In this document: positions 1-8,788 of the stretch, piece after piece | How positions within the stretch are numbered: position 1 is the stretch's first letter | Layout of the letters: each line of letters begins with the position of its first letter | Assembly (NCBI GenBank): GCA_035655155.1 | Contig: DASRVH010000050.1 | Coordinates: 1 to 64,000, forward strand | Source: Lentisalinibacter sp035655155 | Lineage (GTDB): Bacteria; Pseudomonadota; Gammaproteobacteria; Steroidobacterales; Woeseiaceae | Direction: 5' to 3' | DNA: 64,000 bases | The notes under the pieces: model-generated | The model's database searches: none | Seen by the model: only the letters and a program-made list of their open reading frames with translations | Told to the model about the DNA's origin: nothing | Position numbers and translations under genes: made by a program

Positions 1-317
1 GAGTTCTCTTGATGTAGGCCCGCCATCCACTGGGGTGGACCGCTGGGGACGCTCAGTCGGACGTCCTGTCCTCCTTCGCTTCGGCCGGGCCTCCTTCCCG
101 CCGTCATGGCTCCAGTCGGCCCGGACGACCCCAGCAGTCCACCCCAGCCGCTGACGGGCCCGTAGCCGAGAGGCTTGGCGCCAGTCAGCAGGCGCCGCTG
201 ACTAGCAGATTCTCTCGGCCACCACGAGGCGGCCGTCATGCGGGGGTATCCATCGCCGCGACCTTTTGTCGGGAGCAAGAGGGATACCCCCGCAGGGCGG
301 CCAGGAAAGAAGGGGTG
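1..317. other. Structured intergenic region with nested inverted repeats
   Basis: No gene is supported here; the region lies downstream of the LysR gene and runs off the left edge. It holds three separate dyads. Arms 30-51 and 126-147 are 22 nt each with two mismatches around a 74-nt spacer. CCGAGAG (166-172) pairs with CTCTCGG (212-218) and encloses AGTCAGC (183-189) pairing with GCTGACT (197-203). GCGGGGGTATCC (240-251) pairs perfectly with its complement at 282-293. No T-run follows any stem, so these are not simple terminators. It could be a structured RNA, a REP/MITE-like element, or the 3' flank of a truncated element. Confidence 0.6.
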
Positions 318-1241
318 TCAGGCGGCCTTGCCGCCCTCGAACTGCTCCTTGTTCGCGAGCACCCGCTCGGTGAGAAAGTCGGAGACGGCGCGGATGCGGG
401 CGCTGTGCCGGAGCTCCTCGTGCGTGAGCAGCCACATCGGCGCCTCGAACAGGTTCGTTTCCGGCAGCAGCGGCACCAGGCCGCCCTGCATGGCGACCCA
501 CCGGTGTGACAGCACCGCGATCCCGTAGCCTGCCCGGGCGGCGGACATCTGTGCCGCCGCGCTGTTGGTGGTGAAGACGAATCGGCCGGTCGGCAGATGG
601 GCGAGGTCGTCGCCGGGGACGAGGTGCGCCTGGCTGCCGGCCTGCTCCAGGCCGATGAGGTCGTGATGCGCGAGATCGTCGAGCGACTCGAGCGGCGGCG
701 CATGCTTCAGATAGGAGGGTGCCGCGTACAGCCCGAAGCCCACGGTGACGAGCCGCCGGCCGATCAGCTCGGGCTCTTTCGGTTCGCCGAGGCGCAGTGC
801 GATGTCCGCCTCCCTCCGCAGCAGGTCCATAGTGCGGCTGTCCACCCGGATATTGAGCGTGATATCCGGATAGCGCCGGCGAAATTCGGTCAGTTCCGGC
901 GGCAGCCATTCCGTTCCCGTTCCCTCCGTGGCGGTGATCACCACCTCCCCGGCGAGTCCCTTCGACTGCACGTCCACGGCGCGCTCGATCGCGAGCATCT
1001 CGCGCTCCATACGCTGTGCGTTCTCCAGGATGGACCGACCCGTGTCCGTGAGCTGCATGCGCCGGCCGGTGCGCACGAACAGCGGCACGCCCATGCGTTT
1101 CTCCATCGCGGCGAGGCGGCGGCCCAGGGTGGGCTGGGATACGGAGAGATGTTCGGAGGCGGCGAGCAGGCTGCCGTGTTCGACGATGGCAAGGAAGAGA
1201 CGGATGTCGCCCCAGTCCCGCAGTGTGGTCTTACTATTCAT
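318..1241 (-). CDS. LysR-family transcriptional regulator
   Basis: This is a 307-residue LysR-type regulator of usual family length. The N-terminal winged helix-turn-helix covers about residues 10-67, with the recognition stretch around SVSQPTLGRRLAAME. A periplasmic-binding-protein-like effector domain follows at about 95-295. It resembles the group that controls a neighbouring or metabolic target through a small effector, but no target can be named. It is divergent from the TPR gene at 1331, so it may control that gene. The start codon has no Shine-Dalgarno. TACTAT lies exactly 6 nt upstream of the ATG with TAGCAA 17 nt further up, so the mRNA is probably leaderless. Confidence 0.9.
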   Translation of the reverse strand: MNSKTTLRDWGDIRLFLAIVEHGSLLAASEHLSVSQPTLGRRLAAMEKRMGVPLFVRTGRRMQLTDTGRSILENAQRMEREMLAIERAVDVQSKGLAGEVVITATEGTGTEWLPPELTEFRRRYPDITLNIRVDSRTMDLLRREADIALRLGEPKEPELIGRRLVTVGFGLYAAPSYLKHAPPLESLDDLAHHDLIGLEQAGSQAHLVPGDDLAHLPTGRFVFTTNSAAAQMSAARAGYGIAVLSHRWVAMQGGLVPLLPETNLFEAPMWLLTHEELRHSARIRAVSDFLTERVLANKEQFEGGKAA

Positions 1242-1276
1242 AGGTGCATAGTAATTATATTTTTTCTTTATTGCTA
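1242..1276 (-). promoter_or_regulatory. Putative leaderless promoter of the LysR gene
   Basis: Reading on the minus strand: TAGCAA (1276-1271), a 17-nt spacer, TACTAT (1253-1248), 6 nt, then the ATG at 1241. An alternative -10, TATAAT, overlaps slightly upstream. ACTAT and ATAGT half-sites flank the start codon and could be a LysR autoregulatory site. Confidence 0.5.
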
Positions 1277-1330
1277 TGCGTATGTGTAATCCCTACCGTA
1301 TCTCCACGGTTCATCGAGAGGGAGATAACC

Positions 1331-1792
1331 ATGAGCATCGCTACGCAACTGGCCGCACTGGCACTGACACTGACCGGCGCCCTCGGCGCCACGGACGCGG
1401 CCGCGGCAGGTCTGGAGCTGCAGACGACGCCGGAATTCGTACAGCGCGCCGAGGTGGCGCTGGCCGCCGGCAACACCGAACGGGCGATCGGCCTCATCGC
1501 GCCGCGCATTAATCGGCTGCGGGGGGAATACGCCCGCAACCGGGCCTACGCGACCCTCTGCAACGCCCACCTGCGCCAGAAGGACTACGACCTGGCGGGC
1601 GAGGCCTGCAGGCTCGCGGCCGAGAACCGCTACGCCACCTGGAGTGACCACAACAACCTGGGTGCCTGGCATTACCTGACCGGCGATCTGGAGGCCGCGC
1701 GGGAGCAGTTCGAGAAAGCCGCGGACCTGGCGCCCGGCCGGGAGGCGGTCGCCATGAATATCGAGGCGACTCTGGCTGCCACGGGTCGCTGA
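1331..1792 (+). CDS. Small exported TPR-repeat protein
   Basis: The protein has 153 residues, with an N-terminal signal-like segment of about 26 residues ending in an Ala-rich stretch, then a helical body. Around residues 85-150 the patterns NNLGAWHYLTGDLEAAREQF and the preceding helix pair look like tetratricopeptide repeats, so it probably acts as a periplasmic protein-interaction module. The start at 1331 is chosen over the in-frame upstream codon because GAGAGGGAG lies just upstream and the signal peptide begins there. It is divergent from the LysR gene and followed by a good terminator, so it looks monocistronic. No specific partner or pathway can be read from the sequence. Confidence 0.8.
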   Translation: MSIATQLAALALTLTGALGATDAAAAGLELQTTPEFVQRAEVALAAGNTERAIGLIAPRINRLRGEYARNRAYATLCNAHLRQKDYDLAGEACRLAAENRYATWSDHNNLGAWHYLTGDLEAAREQFEKAADLAPGREAVAMNIEATLAATGR

Positions 1793-1830
1793 AGACAGCC
1801 GAGATTCGACCCGACCCCCGACGCGGTCCT

Positions 1831-1900
1831 GCCTCCCTGGACGTCCCTAGGCATCGCTAGGCATCGCTAGGCCTCCCTGGGCCTCCCTGGGCTTCCCCAG
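1831..1900. repeat. Seven tandem copies of a degenerate 10-bp repeat
   Basis: In strict 10-nt register the sequence reads gcctccctgg, acgtccctag, gcatcgctag, gcatcgctag, gcctccctgg, gcctccctgg, gcttccccag. It lies between the TPR stop and its terminator, in the 3' UTR. Similar short tandem repeats occur at 15121 and 42423. Confidence 0.85.
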
Positions 1901-1934
1901 GGCCGCGTTCACGCCCGCCCCAGGGCGCCCTGCA

Positions 1935-1963
1935 GCCGGGCCGGAGACGGCCCGGCTTTTTTT
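1935..1963 (+). terminator. Rho-independent terminator of the TPR gene
   Basis: GCCGGGCC (1935-1942) pairs with GGCCCGGC (1949-1956) around a 6-nt loop and is followed by seven T residues. It ends two bases before the stop codon of the convergent M3 peptidase gene. Confidence 0.9.
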
Positions 1964-1965
1964 CG

Positions 1966-4140
1966 TTAAGGCGCCAGCGGCCGCTCCGGCAGCAGCCCGC
2001 GACGCTCCAGCAGCGGCTCGATGACCGGATCGCGGCCGCGGAAAGCGCGGAACAGCTCCAGGCCCGGCTTCGTGCCGCCCCTCGACAGGATCGCCTCGCG
2101 GAAGGCCGCAGCCGTCTCCCGGTCGAACAGCCCCTCCTCGCGGAAGGCCTGGAAGATGTCGGCATCCATGACCTCGGACCAGAGATAGCTGTAGTAGCCG
2201 GCGGAATAGCTGCTGGAGAAGATGTGCCGGAAGTAGGTGCTGCGATAGCGGGGGATGATGTCGTCGATCAGGCCGATGCGCTCCATCTCCGCGCGCTCGA
2301 ACTGCTCGGGCACCACCTCCGCGCCGGGCTCCAGCATGTGGTAGGCCATGTCGAGATAGGACGCCGCCATGTACTCCACGGTGCGGAAGCCCTGGTTGAA
2401 CTTCGCCGTCGCCTGGATCTTGCGTATCAGCTCGTCCGGCAGCGGCTCGCCGGTTTCGTAGTGACGGAAGGTCTTCAGCATCTCGGGTTCGCCGAGCCAG
2501 TTCTCCATCACCTGCGAGGGCAGCTCCACGAAGTCGCGCGCCGTGCTCGTTCCGGCCAGTGACGGATAGCGCACCTCGGAGAGCATTCCATGCAATGCGT
2601 GGCCGAACTCGTGCAGGAGGGTCTCCGCCTCGGAGTAGCGGAGCAGGGCGGGCTGGCCGGGCGCCGGCGCCGGGAAGTTGAAGTTGTTGGTCACCACCGG
2701 CGTCACGAATCCGTCCATGTCCGACTGCTGACGCAGCGCGTTCATCCAGGCGCCGCCGCGCTTGCTCTCCCGGGCGAACCAGTCCATGTAGAGGATGGCG
2801 AGATGGGAGCCGTCCGCGTCGAACACCTCGAACACCTGCTGCTCCGGATGCCAGCGCGGCAGGTCCGGGCGCTCCTCGAAGGTCAGGCCGAACAGCCGGC
2901 CGGCCAGCTCGAAGGCCGCGCTGCGCACGGCGGAGAACTCGAACCAGGGCCTGAGCGCCTGTTCGTCGAAGTCGTAGCGCTGCTTGCGCAGCTTCTCGGT
3001 GTAGTAGCGCCAGTCCCAGGGCTCCAGCGCGCCCTCGATGCCGTCGGCACGGAGCATCGCCGTCAGCGCATCCCGTTCGCGTTTCGCCATGGCCAGCGCC
3101 GGCTCCCAGACCTCGTCCAGCAATTCGTAGACGCGCTCCGGCGTCTGCGCCATCCGGTCCACCAGTACCGAGGCGGCGTGATTGTCGAAACCCAGCAACC
3201 GGGCCCGCTCGGCGCGCAGCGCCACCATTTCGGTGACGATCGCATTGTTGTCGGCCTCGTTGCCCCGGTCGCCGCGCAGAGCGTAGCCCATGAAGATCCG
3301 TTTGCGCAGTTCCCGGTTCGGTGAGTACTCCAGGAACGGCTCGATGCTCGGCCGCTGCAGCGTGAAGACCCAGCAGTCCTCGCAGTCGTGGCCGCGGCGC
3401 TCGGCCTCCGCCGCGGCGGAGGCGACCAGGCTCGCCGGCAGCGCGCCGAGGTCCGCCTGCTCCGTGACCAGCAGCTCGAACCGGTTCGTTTCCTCGAGCA
3501 CGTTCTGCTGGAAGTCCTCCTCGAGCACGGCGAGCCGGCTGTTGATTTCCTTCAGGCGTGCGCGGGCTTCGTCGTCCAGCGCCGCGCCGGCCAGGAGGAA
3601 CGCCTTGTGGGTCTCCTCCAGCAGCCGCAGCGCCTCGGCATCCAGCTCGAGGCCTTCACGGGCCTGCCAGAGCGCGTCGATGCGTTCGAACAGGGCCGGG
3701 TTCAGCAGGATGTCGTCGTCGTGGGCCGAGAGCTCCGGGGCGATGGTCTTCGCCGTCTGCCGGATGACGTCGTCCGAATGGGCGGAGTTCACGGCGTAGA
3801 AAACCCGCGCGGTGCGTTCCAGGGAGGACCCCGCGCGCTCCAGCGCCTCGACGCTGTTCGCGAAGGTCGGCGGCTCGGAGTTGGCGACGATGGCCTCGAT
3901 CTCTGCGCGCTCCCGGCGCATGCCCTCGCGCAGGGCCGGCAGGTAGTGCTCCGCGCGGATGCGGTCGAAGGGCGGCACCCCGTGGGGCGTGTCCCACTCG
4001 GCGAGCAGCGGGTTGCCGACAGCCGGAGGTTCGTCGCTTTCCGCGGCCGGCGCCGTTCCGGCTCCGCTGGCGGTGGTGGTGTCCTGGCCGCAGGCCGCGA
4101 TCATCAGGGTCGTGAATACGAGCAGGCCTCGTGGGTACAT
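1966..4140 (-). CDS. Exported M3-family oligopeptidase (Dcp/OpdA-like lipoprotein)
   Basis: This 724-residue zinc metallopeptidase belongs to family M3 (thimet oligopeptidase / peptidyl-dipeptidase Dcp). The HEFGH zinc site is at residues 510-514, and the downstream segment FVELPSQVMENW carries the expected third ligand Glu. It should cleave short peptides. The N-terminus is a lipoprotein signal with lipobox IAAC at about residues 14-17, so it should act at the periplasmic face of a membrane, unlike cytosolic OpdA. The start at 4140 is preferred to a longer frame because AAGAGG precedes it and the signal peptide starts there. It is convergent with the TPR gene and upstream of nothing obviously related. 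Confidence 0.93.
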   Translation of the reverse strand: MYPRGLLVFTTLMIAACGQDTTTASGAGTAPAAESDEPPAVGNPLLAEWDTPHGVPPFDRIRAEHYLPALREGMRRERAEIEAIVANSEPPTFANSVEALERAGSSLERTARVFYAVNSAHSDDVIRQTAKTIAPELSAHDDDILLNPALFERIDALWQAREGLELDAEALRLLEETHKAFLLAGAALDDEARARLKEINSRLAVLEEDFQQNVLEETNRFELLVTEQADLGALPASLVASAAAEAERRGHDCEDCWVFTLQRPSIEPFLEYSPNRELRKRIFMGYALRGDRGNEADNNAIVTEMVALRAERARLLGFDNHAASVLVDRMAQTPERVYELLDEVWEPALAMAKRERDALTAMLRADGIEGALEPWDWRYYTEKLRKQRYDFDEQALRPWFEFSAVRSAAFELAGRLFGLTFEERPDLPRWHPEQQVFEVFDADGSHLAILYMDWFARESKRGGAWMNALRQQSDMDGFVTPVVTNNFNFPAPAPGQPALLRYSEAETLLHEFGHALHGMLSEVRYPSLAGTSTARDFVELPSQVMENWLGEPEMLKTFRHYETGEPLPDELIRKIQATAKFNQGFRTVEYMAASYLDMAYHMLEPGAEVVPEQFERAEMERIGLIDDIIPRYRSTYFRHIFSSSYSAGYYSYLWSEVMDADIFQAFREEGLFDRETAAAFREAILSRGGTKPGLELFRAFRGRDPVIEPLLERRGLLPERPLAP

Positions 4141-4208
4141 GTTGCCTCTTCGGTGTCTACGGGTGATGGAAGGACGCGGCCCTCCGCGTCCCGGCGGCAT
4201 CGCCTGAT

Positions 4209-4916
4209 TCAGGCGTCCGCAAATACGATATTCACGCGCCGGTTATGCCGGCCCTTCTTCTCGATCTTGCTGACGACGATGGGGCCGATCTCGCCGGTGC
4301 GCCGCACGTGGGTGCCGCCGCAGGGCTGCAGGTCGACGCCCGGTATCTCGAGCAGCCGGATGTGCCCGGCGTTCATGGGCGGTGAGACCGACATGGTGCG
4401 CACGAGTTCCGGCTGCTCGCGGAGCTCCTCGCTCGTGATCCAGCGGGACTGCACTTCATGATCCCCGGCGACGAGGGCGTTCACCGCAGCCGTCACGGCC
4501 TCCTTGTCCAGCGTCTCTTCCATGTCGAAGTCGAGCCGGCTCTTCGCGGCGCTGATATTGCCGCCGGTGACGCCGTGGGGGATCACGGCGCCCACGAGGT
4601 GCAGGCAGGTGTGCATGCGCATGTGGCGGTAGCGCAGCTCCCAGTCGATCACGGCGCGCACCTGCTCGCCGGGGGCAGGGAGCGGGGCGTCCCCGGCCGG
4701 TACGTGGCGGATGGCGCCGGCCTCGCCCTTGCGGGTATCGACGATGCCGATGCGCTCGCCCGCGCTCGTCTCCAGCCAGCCCCGGTCGCCGGGCTGGCCG
4801 CCGCCGAGGGGATAGAACACGGTGCGGTCGAGCACGATCCCGTCCTCGTCCGCCGCAACGGCGGTCGCCACGCACTCCTGCAGATAGGCGTCCTGCTCGA
4901 ACAGTCTCTCGGTCAT
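4209..4916 (-). CDS. AlaX-type alanyl-tRNA editing protein
   Basis: This 235-residue free-standing editing domain is homologous to the AlaRS editing module. It deacylates tRNA-Ala mischarged with serine or glycine. The zinc ligands are visible as HTCLH (residues 102-106) and CGGTH (199-203), the HxxxH and CxxxH signatures of the family. The early motif YPLGGGQPGDRG matches the glycine-rich loop of AlaX-M proteins. The start at 4916 is chosen because GGAGACC sits just upstream and the homologous fold begins at once; the open frame extends further but without family-like sequence. Its leader contains an 8-bp hairpin (CGGGGCCA/TGGCCCCG at 4936-4965). It is divergent from the TonB-dependent receptor. 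Confidence 0.93.
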   Translation of the reverse strand: MTERLFEQDAYLQECVATAVAADEDGIVLDRTVFYPLGGGQPGDRGWLETSAGERIGIVDTRKGEAGAIRHVPAGDAPLPAPGEQVRAVIDWELRYRHMRMHTCLHLVGAVIPHGVTGGNISAAKSRLDFDMEETLDKEAVTAAVNALVAGDHEVQSRWITSEELREQPELVRTMSVSPPMNAGHIRLLEIPGVDLQPCGGTHVRRTGEIGPIVVSKIEKKGRHNRRVNIVFADA

Positions 4917-5272
4917 GAGGTCTCCGGTCCCGTGGCGGGGCCAGCGCCTGCCGGCTGTGGCCCCGGAGCAACAGATTTTTCGGCCGCCCGGGAGCGCCAT
5001 CCCGGCGTGCCAGACGCGGTGCGCCGGGTTCATTGTACATAAACGGAATCTGCGGCTCGCAGGCGATCCCGCCACGGCGGGGCATTGCCGGCGATGCGGC
5101 GGCGCCGGGCCTGCACAGACCGGATTGTTGCGGCAACCCGACAATTATCTTGACCGCGTCGAGCGGCCGTCGCTATCCTTGATTCGCAGCCGGGACCCGG
5201 CCACGGCCGTTTTCCGCTGCGCAAGACCGCGCGCCGGCTTCGGCGCGTGCAGACATCACAGGGGGAGAAATC
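4917..5272. other. Divergent intergenic region, AlaX / TonB-dependent receptor
   Basis: This 356-nt stretch holds no gene. On the minus strand TACAAT (5037-5032) is the best -10 for alaX, giving a leader of about 110 nt with one 8-bp hairpin. On the plus strand the receptor promoter TTGACC-N18-TATCCT starts at 5150 and its leader carries a CGCGCCG/CGGCGCG hairpin (5230-5247). No recognisable operator is seen. Confidence 0.6.
5150..5179 (+). promoter_or_regulatory. Sigma-70-type promoter of the TonB-dependent receptor
   Basis: TTGACC (5150-5155), an 18-nt spacer and TATCCT (5174-5179). The predicted leader is about 85 nt, ending in the strong Shine-Dalgarno GGGGGAGA before the GTG start. Confidence 0.55.
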
Positions 5273-7504
5273 GTGAAACACGGAATATCCGGTATCGCCC
5301 GGTGGGCGACCGCAGCGTTCGCACTCGCCGGCATGACCGGCGCGGCAACGCTCGCGCAGGCCCAGGGGGCCCAGGACGCCTTCGTCGAAGAGATCATCGT
5401 CACTGCGACGAAACGTGCCGGTGGCCAGGAGGTCCAGGACGTCCCCGTGGCCGTCACGGCACTCGGCGAGGAACAGATCGACGCACTCTATCTGCGCGAT
5501 CTCAAGGCACTGGGCTACGGCATACCCAACGTCCAGCTCGAGGACATCGGCACCACCCGCGGCGTGGCCAATTTCTCCATCCGCGGTCTCGGCATCAACA
5601 GCTCCATCCCGTCCATCGACCCCACCGTGGGTGTGTTCGTCGACGGCATGTACTACGGCATCAACGGCGGCGTCGTGTTCGATACCTTCGACCTGCAGGC
5701 CGTCGAGGTTCTGCGCGGTCCTCAGGGCCTCCTGTTCGGCCGCAACGTGACCGGCGGTGCGGTGCTGATGCAGACCAGCCGGCCCACCGAGGAACTGTCG
5801 GTGAAGGCCAAGGCCGCCGTGGAGACGGGTAACAACGTCGTCACCTCCGGCGTGTTCACGGGTCCGCTCAGCGAGTCCGGCAACCTCCTCGGCAAGATCG
5901 CCGTCTATCACAACAAGGACGGTGGCTGGCACACCAATGATTTCGATGGCAGCGATTTCGGCGAGGCGGATACCACGCTCATCCGCACCGGGCTGACGTG
6001 GCGTGCCACGGACGCGCTGGAGTTCCTGCTGCGCACCGAGAACGGCCGCAGCGAGGGTGACGGTCCCGCGTCCCAGAACAGCGGCCTGTTCAGCCGGGAC
6101 AGCTTCGACTTCTCCATCGATTTCCCGGGCTCCTACAACAACGAGTGGGACCAGGTCATCCTGGAGACGTCCGTCGACGTGGCCTTCGGCGACGGCGAGA
6201 TCGTCAATATCCTGGCCTGGCGCGACTACGAGAGCCTGTCGGCGGGCGACATCGACGCCTCGCCGTTCTTCCTGTTCCACTCCCGCGCGCTGACCCAGCA
6301 GGATCAGATCTCCAATGAGCTCAGGTACTCGGGTGCCTTCAGCAACTTCTTCGTGACCGGCGGCCTGTACTACCTCACCCAGGACCTGGATTACCGGGAG
6401 GAGCGCAACCTCATCTTCGGCACCAACCAGATCGTTGGCGGCGGCATCCAGGAGCAGTCGACCTGGGGCGTGTTCACCCAGGTGGACTGGCAGCTGAACG
6501 AGCGCTGGACCATCAATCTCGGCGCCCGCTACAGCTCGGAGGACAAGGACGTGCAGATCGCGACGCTGGGCCTGCCGACGCCGGGCGGCGCGCCGGCCTG
6601 CACCATCGACAACGGCTGCAGCTTCTATAATCTGCTGGACGACGAGAGCTGGGACGCCTTCACGCCGAAGATCGGCTTCCAGTGGCAGCCGAACGACGTG
6701 ACCCAGCTGTACGGTTTCTACACGCGCGGGTTCCGCAGCGGCGGCTACAACCTGCGCAACACGTCGCCCACCGCCTCGCCGGGACCCTTCGACCAGGAGA
6801 CCCAGGATTCCTTCGAGGTGGGCCTGAAGACGGACCTGTTCGACGGCCGCATCCGCATGAACGCCGCGGTGTTCTACAACAAGCTGGAGGACCTGCAGCG
6901 CGAGGTGAACCTGCCGGGTAACCAGACAGGCGTCATCCAGATCATCGACAACACGGCTGACGCAACCATCCAGGGCTTCGATTTCGAGGCGCGGGCGTTC
7001 GTGACCGACAGTCTTACCGCCACGGTCAACGCCGGCTACGTCGACGGCCAGTACGACGAGGTGATCTTCGACATCTCCGGCGACGGCGTCGTTGACGAGG
7101 AGGACGAGGCGCTCGACATCCCGCGCCTCGCGCCGTGGTCCTACGGTGCCAGCCTGATCTACGACCGCGAGATCGGCAACGGCATGGCGGTGAACGCCCT
7201 GGTGAGCTTCAACCACCGGGACCAGGCTCCGTACACGGATAACAACGAGGGCCTGCTGAAAGAGGCCGACATGCTGGATGCCAGCATTTCGCTCTACCTG
7301 ATGGACCGGGCGCTGAAGCTCTCCGTCTACGGCAAGAATCTGAAGGACGAGGTCACCATCGGCGGCGACACCCAGCTGCCGGACATCTTCGCCGGCGGAC
7401 CGCTGGCCGGTGCGGTGTTCGGTATCACGCCGGGACCGAATGCCACGTTCTCGCCGCTGAACAAGGGCCGGATCATCGGCTTTGAGGTCGAATACAACTA
7501 CTGA
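5273..7504 (+). CDS. TonB-dependent outer-membrane receptor
   Basis: This 743-residue receptor imports a scarce nutrient across the outer membrane using TonB energy. It starts with GTG after GGGGGAGA. A signal peptide (about residues 1-30, ending in AQAQ) is followed by a TonB-box-like segment EEIIVTATKR near 40-49, a plug domain to about 170 (with FIRGLG-like IRGLGINSS) and a 22-strand barrel ending in the aromatic terminus VEYNY. The plug opening is typical of the receptors common in marine proteobacteria that take polysaccharide breakdown products, siderophores or cobalamin; the substrate cannot be told. A strong terminator follows, so it is monocistronic. The bicupin gene downstream has its own ribosome site. 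Confidence 0.95.
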   Translation: MKHGISGIARWATAAFALAGMTGAATLAQAQGAQDAFVEEIIVTATKRAGGQEVQDVPVAVTALGEEQIDALYLRDLKALGYGIPNVQLEDIGTTRGVANFSIRGLGINSSIPSIDPTVGVFVDGMYYGINGGVVFDTFDLQAVEVLRGPQGLLFGRNVTGGAVLMQTSRPTEELSVKAKAAVETGNNVVTSGVFTGPLSESGNLLGKIAVYHNKDGGWHTNDFDGSDFGEADTTLIRTGLTWRATDALEFLLRTENGRSEGDGPASQNSGLFSRDSFDFSIDFPGSYNNEWDQVILETSVDVAFGDGEIVNILAWRDYESLSAGDIDASPFFLFHSRALTQQDQISNELRYSGAFSNFFVTGGLYYLTQDLDYREERNLIFGTNQIVGGGIQEQSTWGVFTQVDWQLNERWTINLGARYSSEDKDVQIATLGLPTPGGAPACTIDNGCSFYNLLDDESWDAFTPKIGFQWQPNDVTQLYGFYTRGFRSGGYNLRNTSPTASPGPFDQETQDSFEVGLKTDLFDGRIRMNAAVFYNKLEDLQREVNLPGNQTGVIQIIDNTADATIQGFDFEARAFVTDSLTATVNAGYVDGQYDEVIFDISGDGVVDEEDEALDIPRLAPWSYGASLIYDREIGNGMAVNALVSFNHRDQAPYTDNNEGLLKEADMLDASISLYLMDRALKLSVYGKNLKDEVTIGGDTQLPDIFAGGPLAGAVFGITPGPNATFSPLNKGRIIGFEVEYNY

Positions 7505-7539
7505 TTGTTCCAGCTCGGTAACAAGCGAAATAGACAGGA

Positions 7540-7573
7540 GGCCCCTGATCGCAGGATCAGGGGCCCTTCTCTT
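7540..7573 (+). terminator. Terminator after the TonB-dependent receptor
   Basis: An 11-bp perfect stem, GGCCCCTGATC (7540-7550) with its complement at 7555-7565, has a 4-nt loop and is followed by CTTCTCTTT. The T-run is imperfect. Confidence 0.8.
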
Positions 7574-7587
7574 TCCGGAGACTGCCC

Positions 7588-8262
7588 ATGCGAGTCAATG
7601 CGGACTTTGCGGCAAGCGCATTCGAGCGGACCGGCGAGATGGAGTGGGTGCCCTCGCCCACGGCGGGAGTGGAGCGGCGCATGCTGGATCGCGTCGGCGA
7701 CGAGGTGGCCCGGGCCACCAGCCTGGTGCGCTACGCGCCGGCGAGCCGCTTCCCGGAGCACACCCACGGCAAGGGCGAGGAGTTTCTGGTGCTGGAAGGC
7801 GTATTCGCCGACGAGCACGGCGAATACCCGGCCGGCACCTACGTGCGCAATCCGCCGGGCTCCTCCCATGCGCCCGCCAGTGCCGAGGGCTGCGTGCTGC
7901 TGGTGAAGCTGCGCCAGTTCGCCGACGACGACCTGGCGCGCGTGGTGGTCGATACGCACCATGGCGCCTGGGAAGCGACCGGCATCGAGGGCGTGGAGCG
8001 CCTGCCCCTGCACGCGCACCGCAGCGAGCGGGTGGCACTGTACCGCATGGCGTCCGGGTCTCGTGTGCCCGCGCATGAGCACCCCGGCGGCGAGGAGGTA
8101 TTCCTGATCGAGGGCGGGCTCTCGGACGGCGAGCGGGAGTATGTCTGCGGCGACTGGCTGCGCTTGCCGCCCGGCAGCGGCCATGCCGTGAGTTCGCCGG
8201 CCGGCGCCGTCTTCTGGGTGAAGACCGGGCATCTGCCGCCGTCCCTCGAGCCGGATGGCTGA
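7588..8262 (+). CDS. Two-cupin protein, ChrR-like
   Basis: This 224-residue protein is made of two consecutive cupin barrels. The first carries HTHGKGEEFLVLEG (about residues 59-72) and the second HEHPGGEEVFLIEGG (about 161-175), both matching the HxH-x4-E metal-binding motif. The arrangement resembles the anti-sigma factor ChrR cupin domain, but the zinc-binding N-terminal domain of ChrR is absent, so it is probably a metal-dependent sensor or enzyme of unknown substrate. CGGAGAC lies upstream of the ATG. Its last codons overlap the next gene by 8 nt, indicating translational coupling with the membrane protein at 8255. Confidence 0.85.
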   Translation: MRVNADFAASAFERTGEMEWVPSPTAGVERRMLDRVGDEVARATSLVRYAPASRFPEHTHGKGEEFLVLEGVFADEHGEYPAGTYVRNPPGSSHAPASAEGCVLLVKLRQFADDDLARVVVDTHHGAWEATGIEGVERLPLHAHRSERVALYRMASGSRVPAHEHPGGEEVFLIEGGLSDGEREYVCGDWLRLPPGSGHAVSSPAGAVFWVKTGHLPPSLEPDG

Positions 8263-8788
8263 TCGCGAAGGCAATCGTCAGACTCGCACGCTGGTCTGGC
8301 TCGGTCTGCTCCTGATTGCGCTCACGGTCTGGTTGGCGGCCATAGGCAGGCCTCTGGTGACGTCGGCCGCACCCTACGGAATCGTCAGCTTCGAACTGGC
8401 TGCCGACTCCGCGCGAGCCCGGCAGATTATGGCATCCTGGACGCCAGCGGGCCGCGAGGCCGCCATGCTGAGCCTCGGTGTCGATTTTCTCTATCTGGTT
8501 GTCTACCCGCTTTGGCTGACTTTCGCTCTCTGGCTCGCCGGCGACGTTGCCGGAGGCGCCTGGCGTCGCGGCAGCCGTGTCCTCGCTCGTCTCGTGCCAC
8601 TGGCGGCACCTCTGGACGCCATCGAGAATCTCGCGTTGATCCGCCAGCTTGTCGAGGGAGCGGCCGAGCTGCCCGCCCGCATCGCATTGCTGGCAGCCGT
8701 GCCCAAGTTCTTGTTGGTCGCCGTTGCCGTGATCTTCCTGCTGGCCGTGCTACCGGTCCTGGCGGCGCGCCGGTTCATCCGTCGCTAG
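8255..8788 (+). CDS. Unknown four-helix membrane protein
   Basis: The 177-residue protein has about four hydrophobic segments (near residues 12-31, 72-95, 108-130 and 147-172) and no family motif that I recognise. The start at 8255 overlaps the cupin gene by 8 nt, so the two are very probably co-translated. The long loop after helix 1 contains FELAADSARARQIM, a pattern seen in uncharacterised integral membrane proteins. The stop codon shares the palindrome CTAG with the stop codon of the convergent GGDEF gene. Confidence 0.75.
   Translation: MADREGNRQTRTLVWLGLLLIALTVWLAAIGRPLVTSAAPYGIVSFELAADSARARQIMASWTPAGREAAMLSLGVDFLYLVVYPLWLTFALWLAGDVAGGAWRRGSRVLARLVPLAAPLDAIENLALIRQLVEGAAELPARIALLAAVPKFLLVAVAVIFLLAVLPVLAARRFIRR

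Noticed and set aside
5030..7216. Long open frame antisense to the TonB-dependent receptor
   Set aside because: Same reason: low-complexity Val/Ala/Arg-rich product and no ribosome site, whereas the sense frame is a full receptor.
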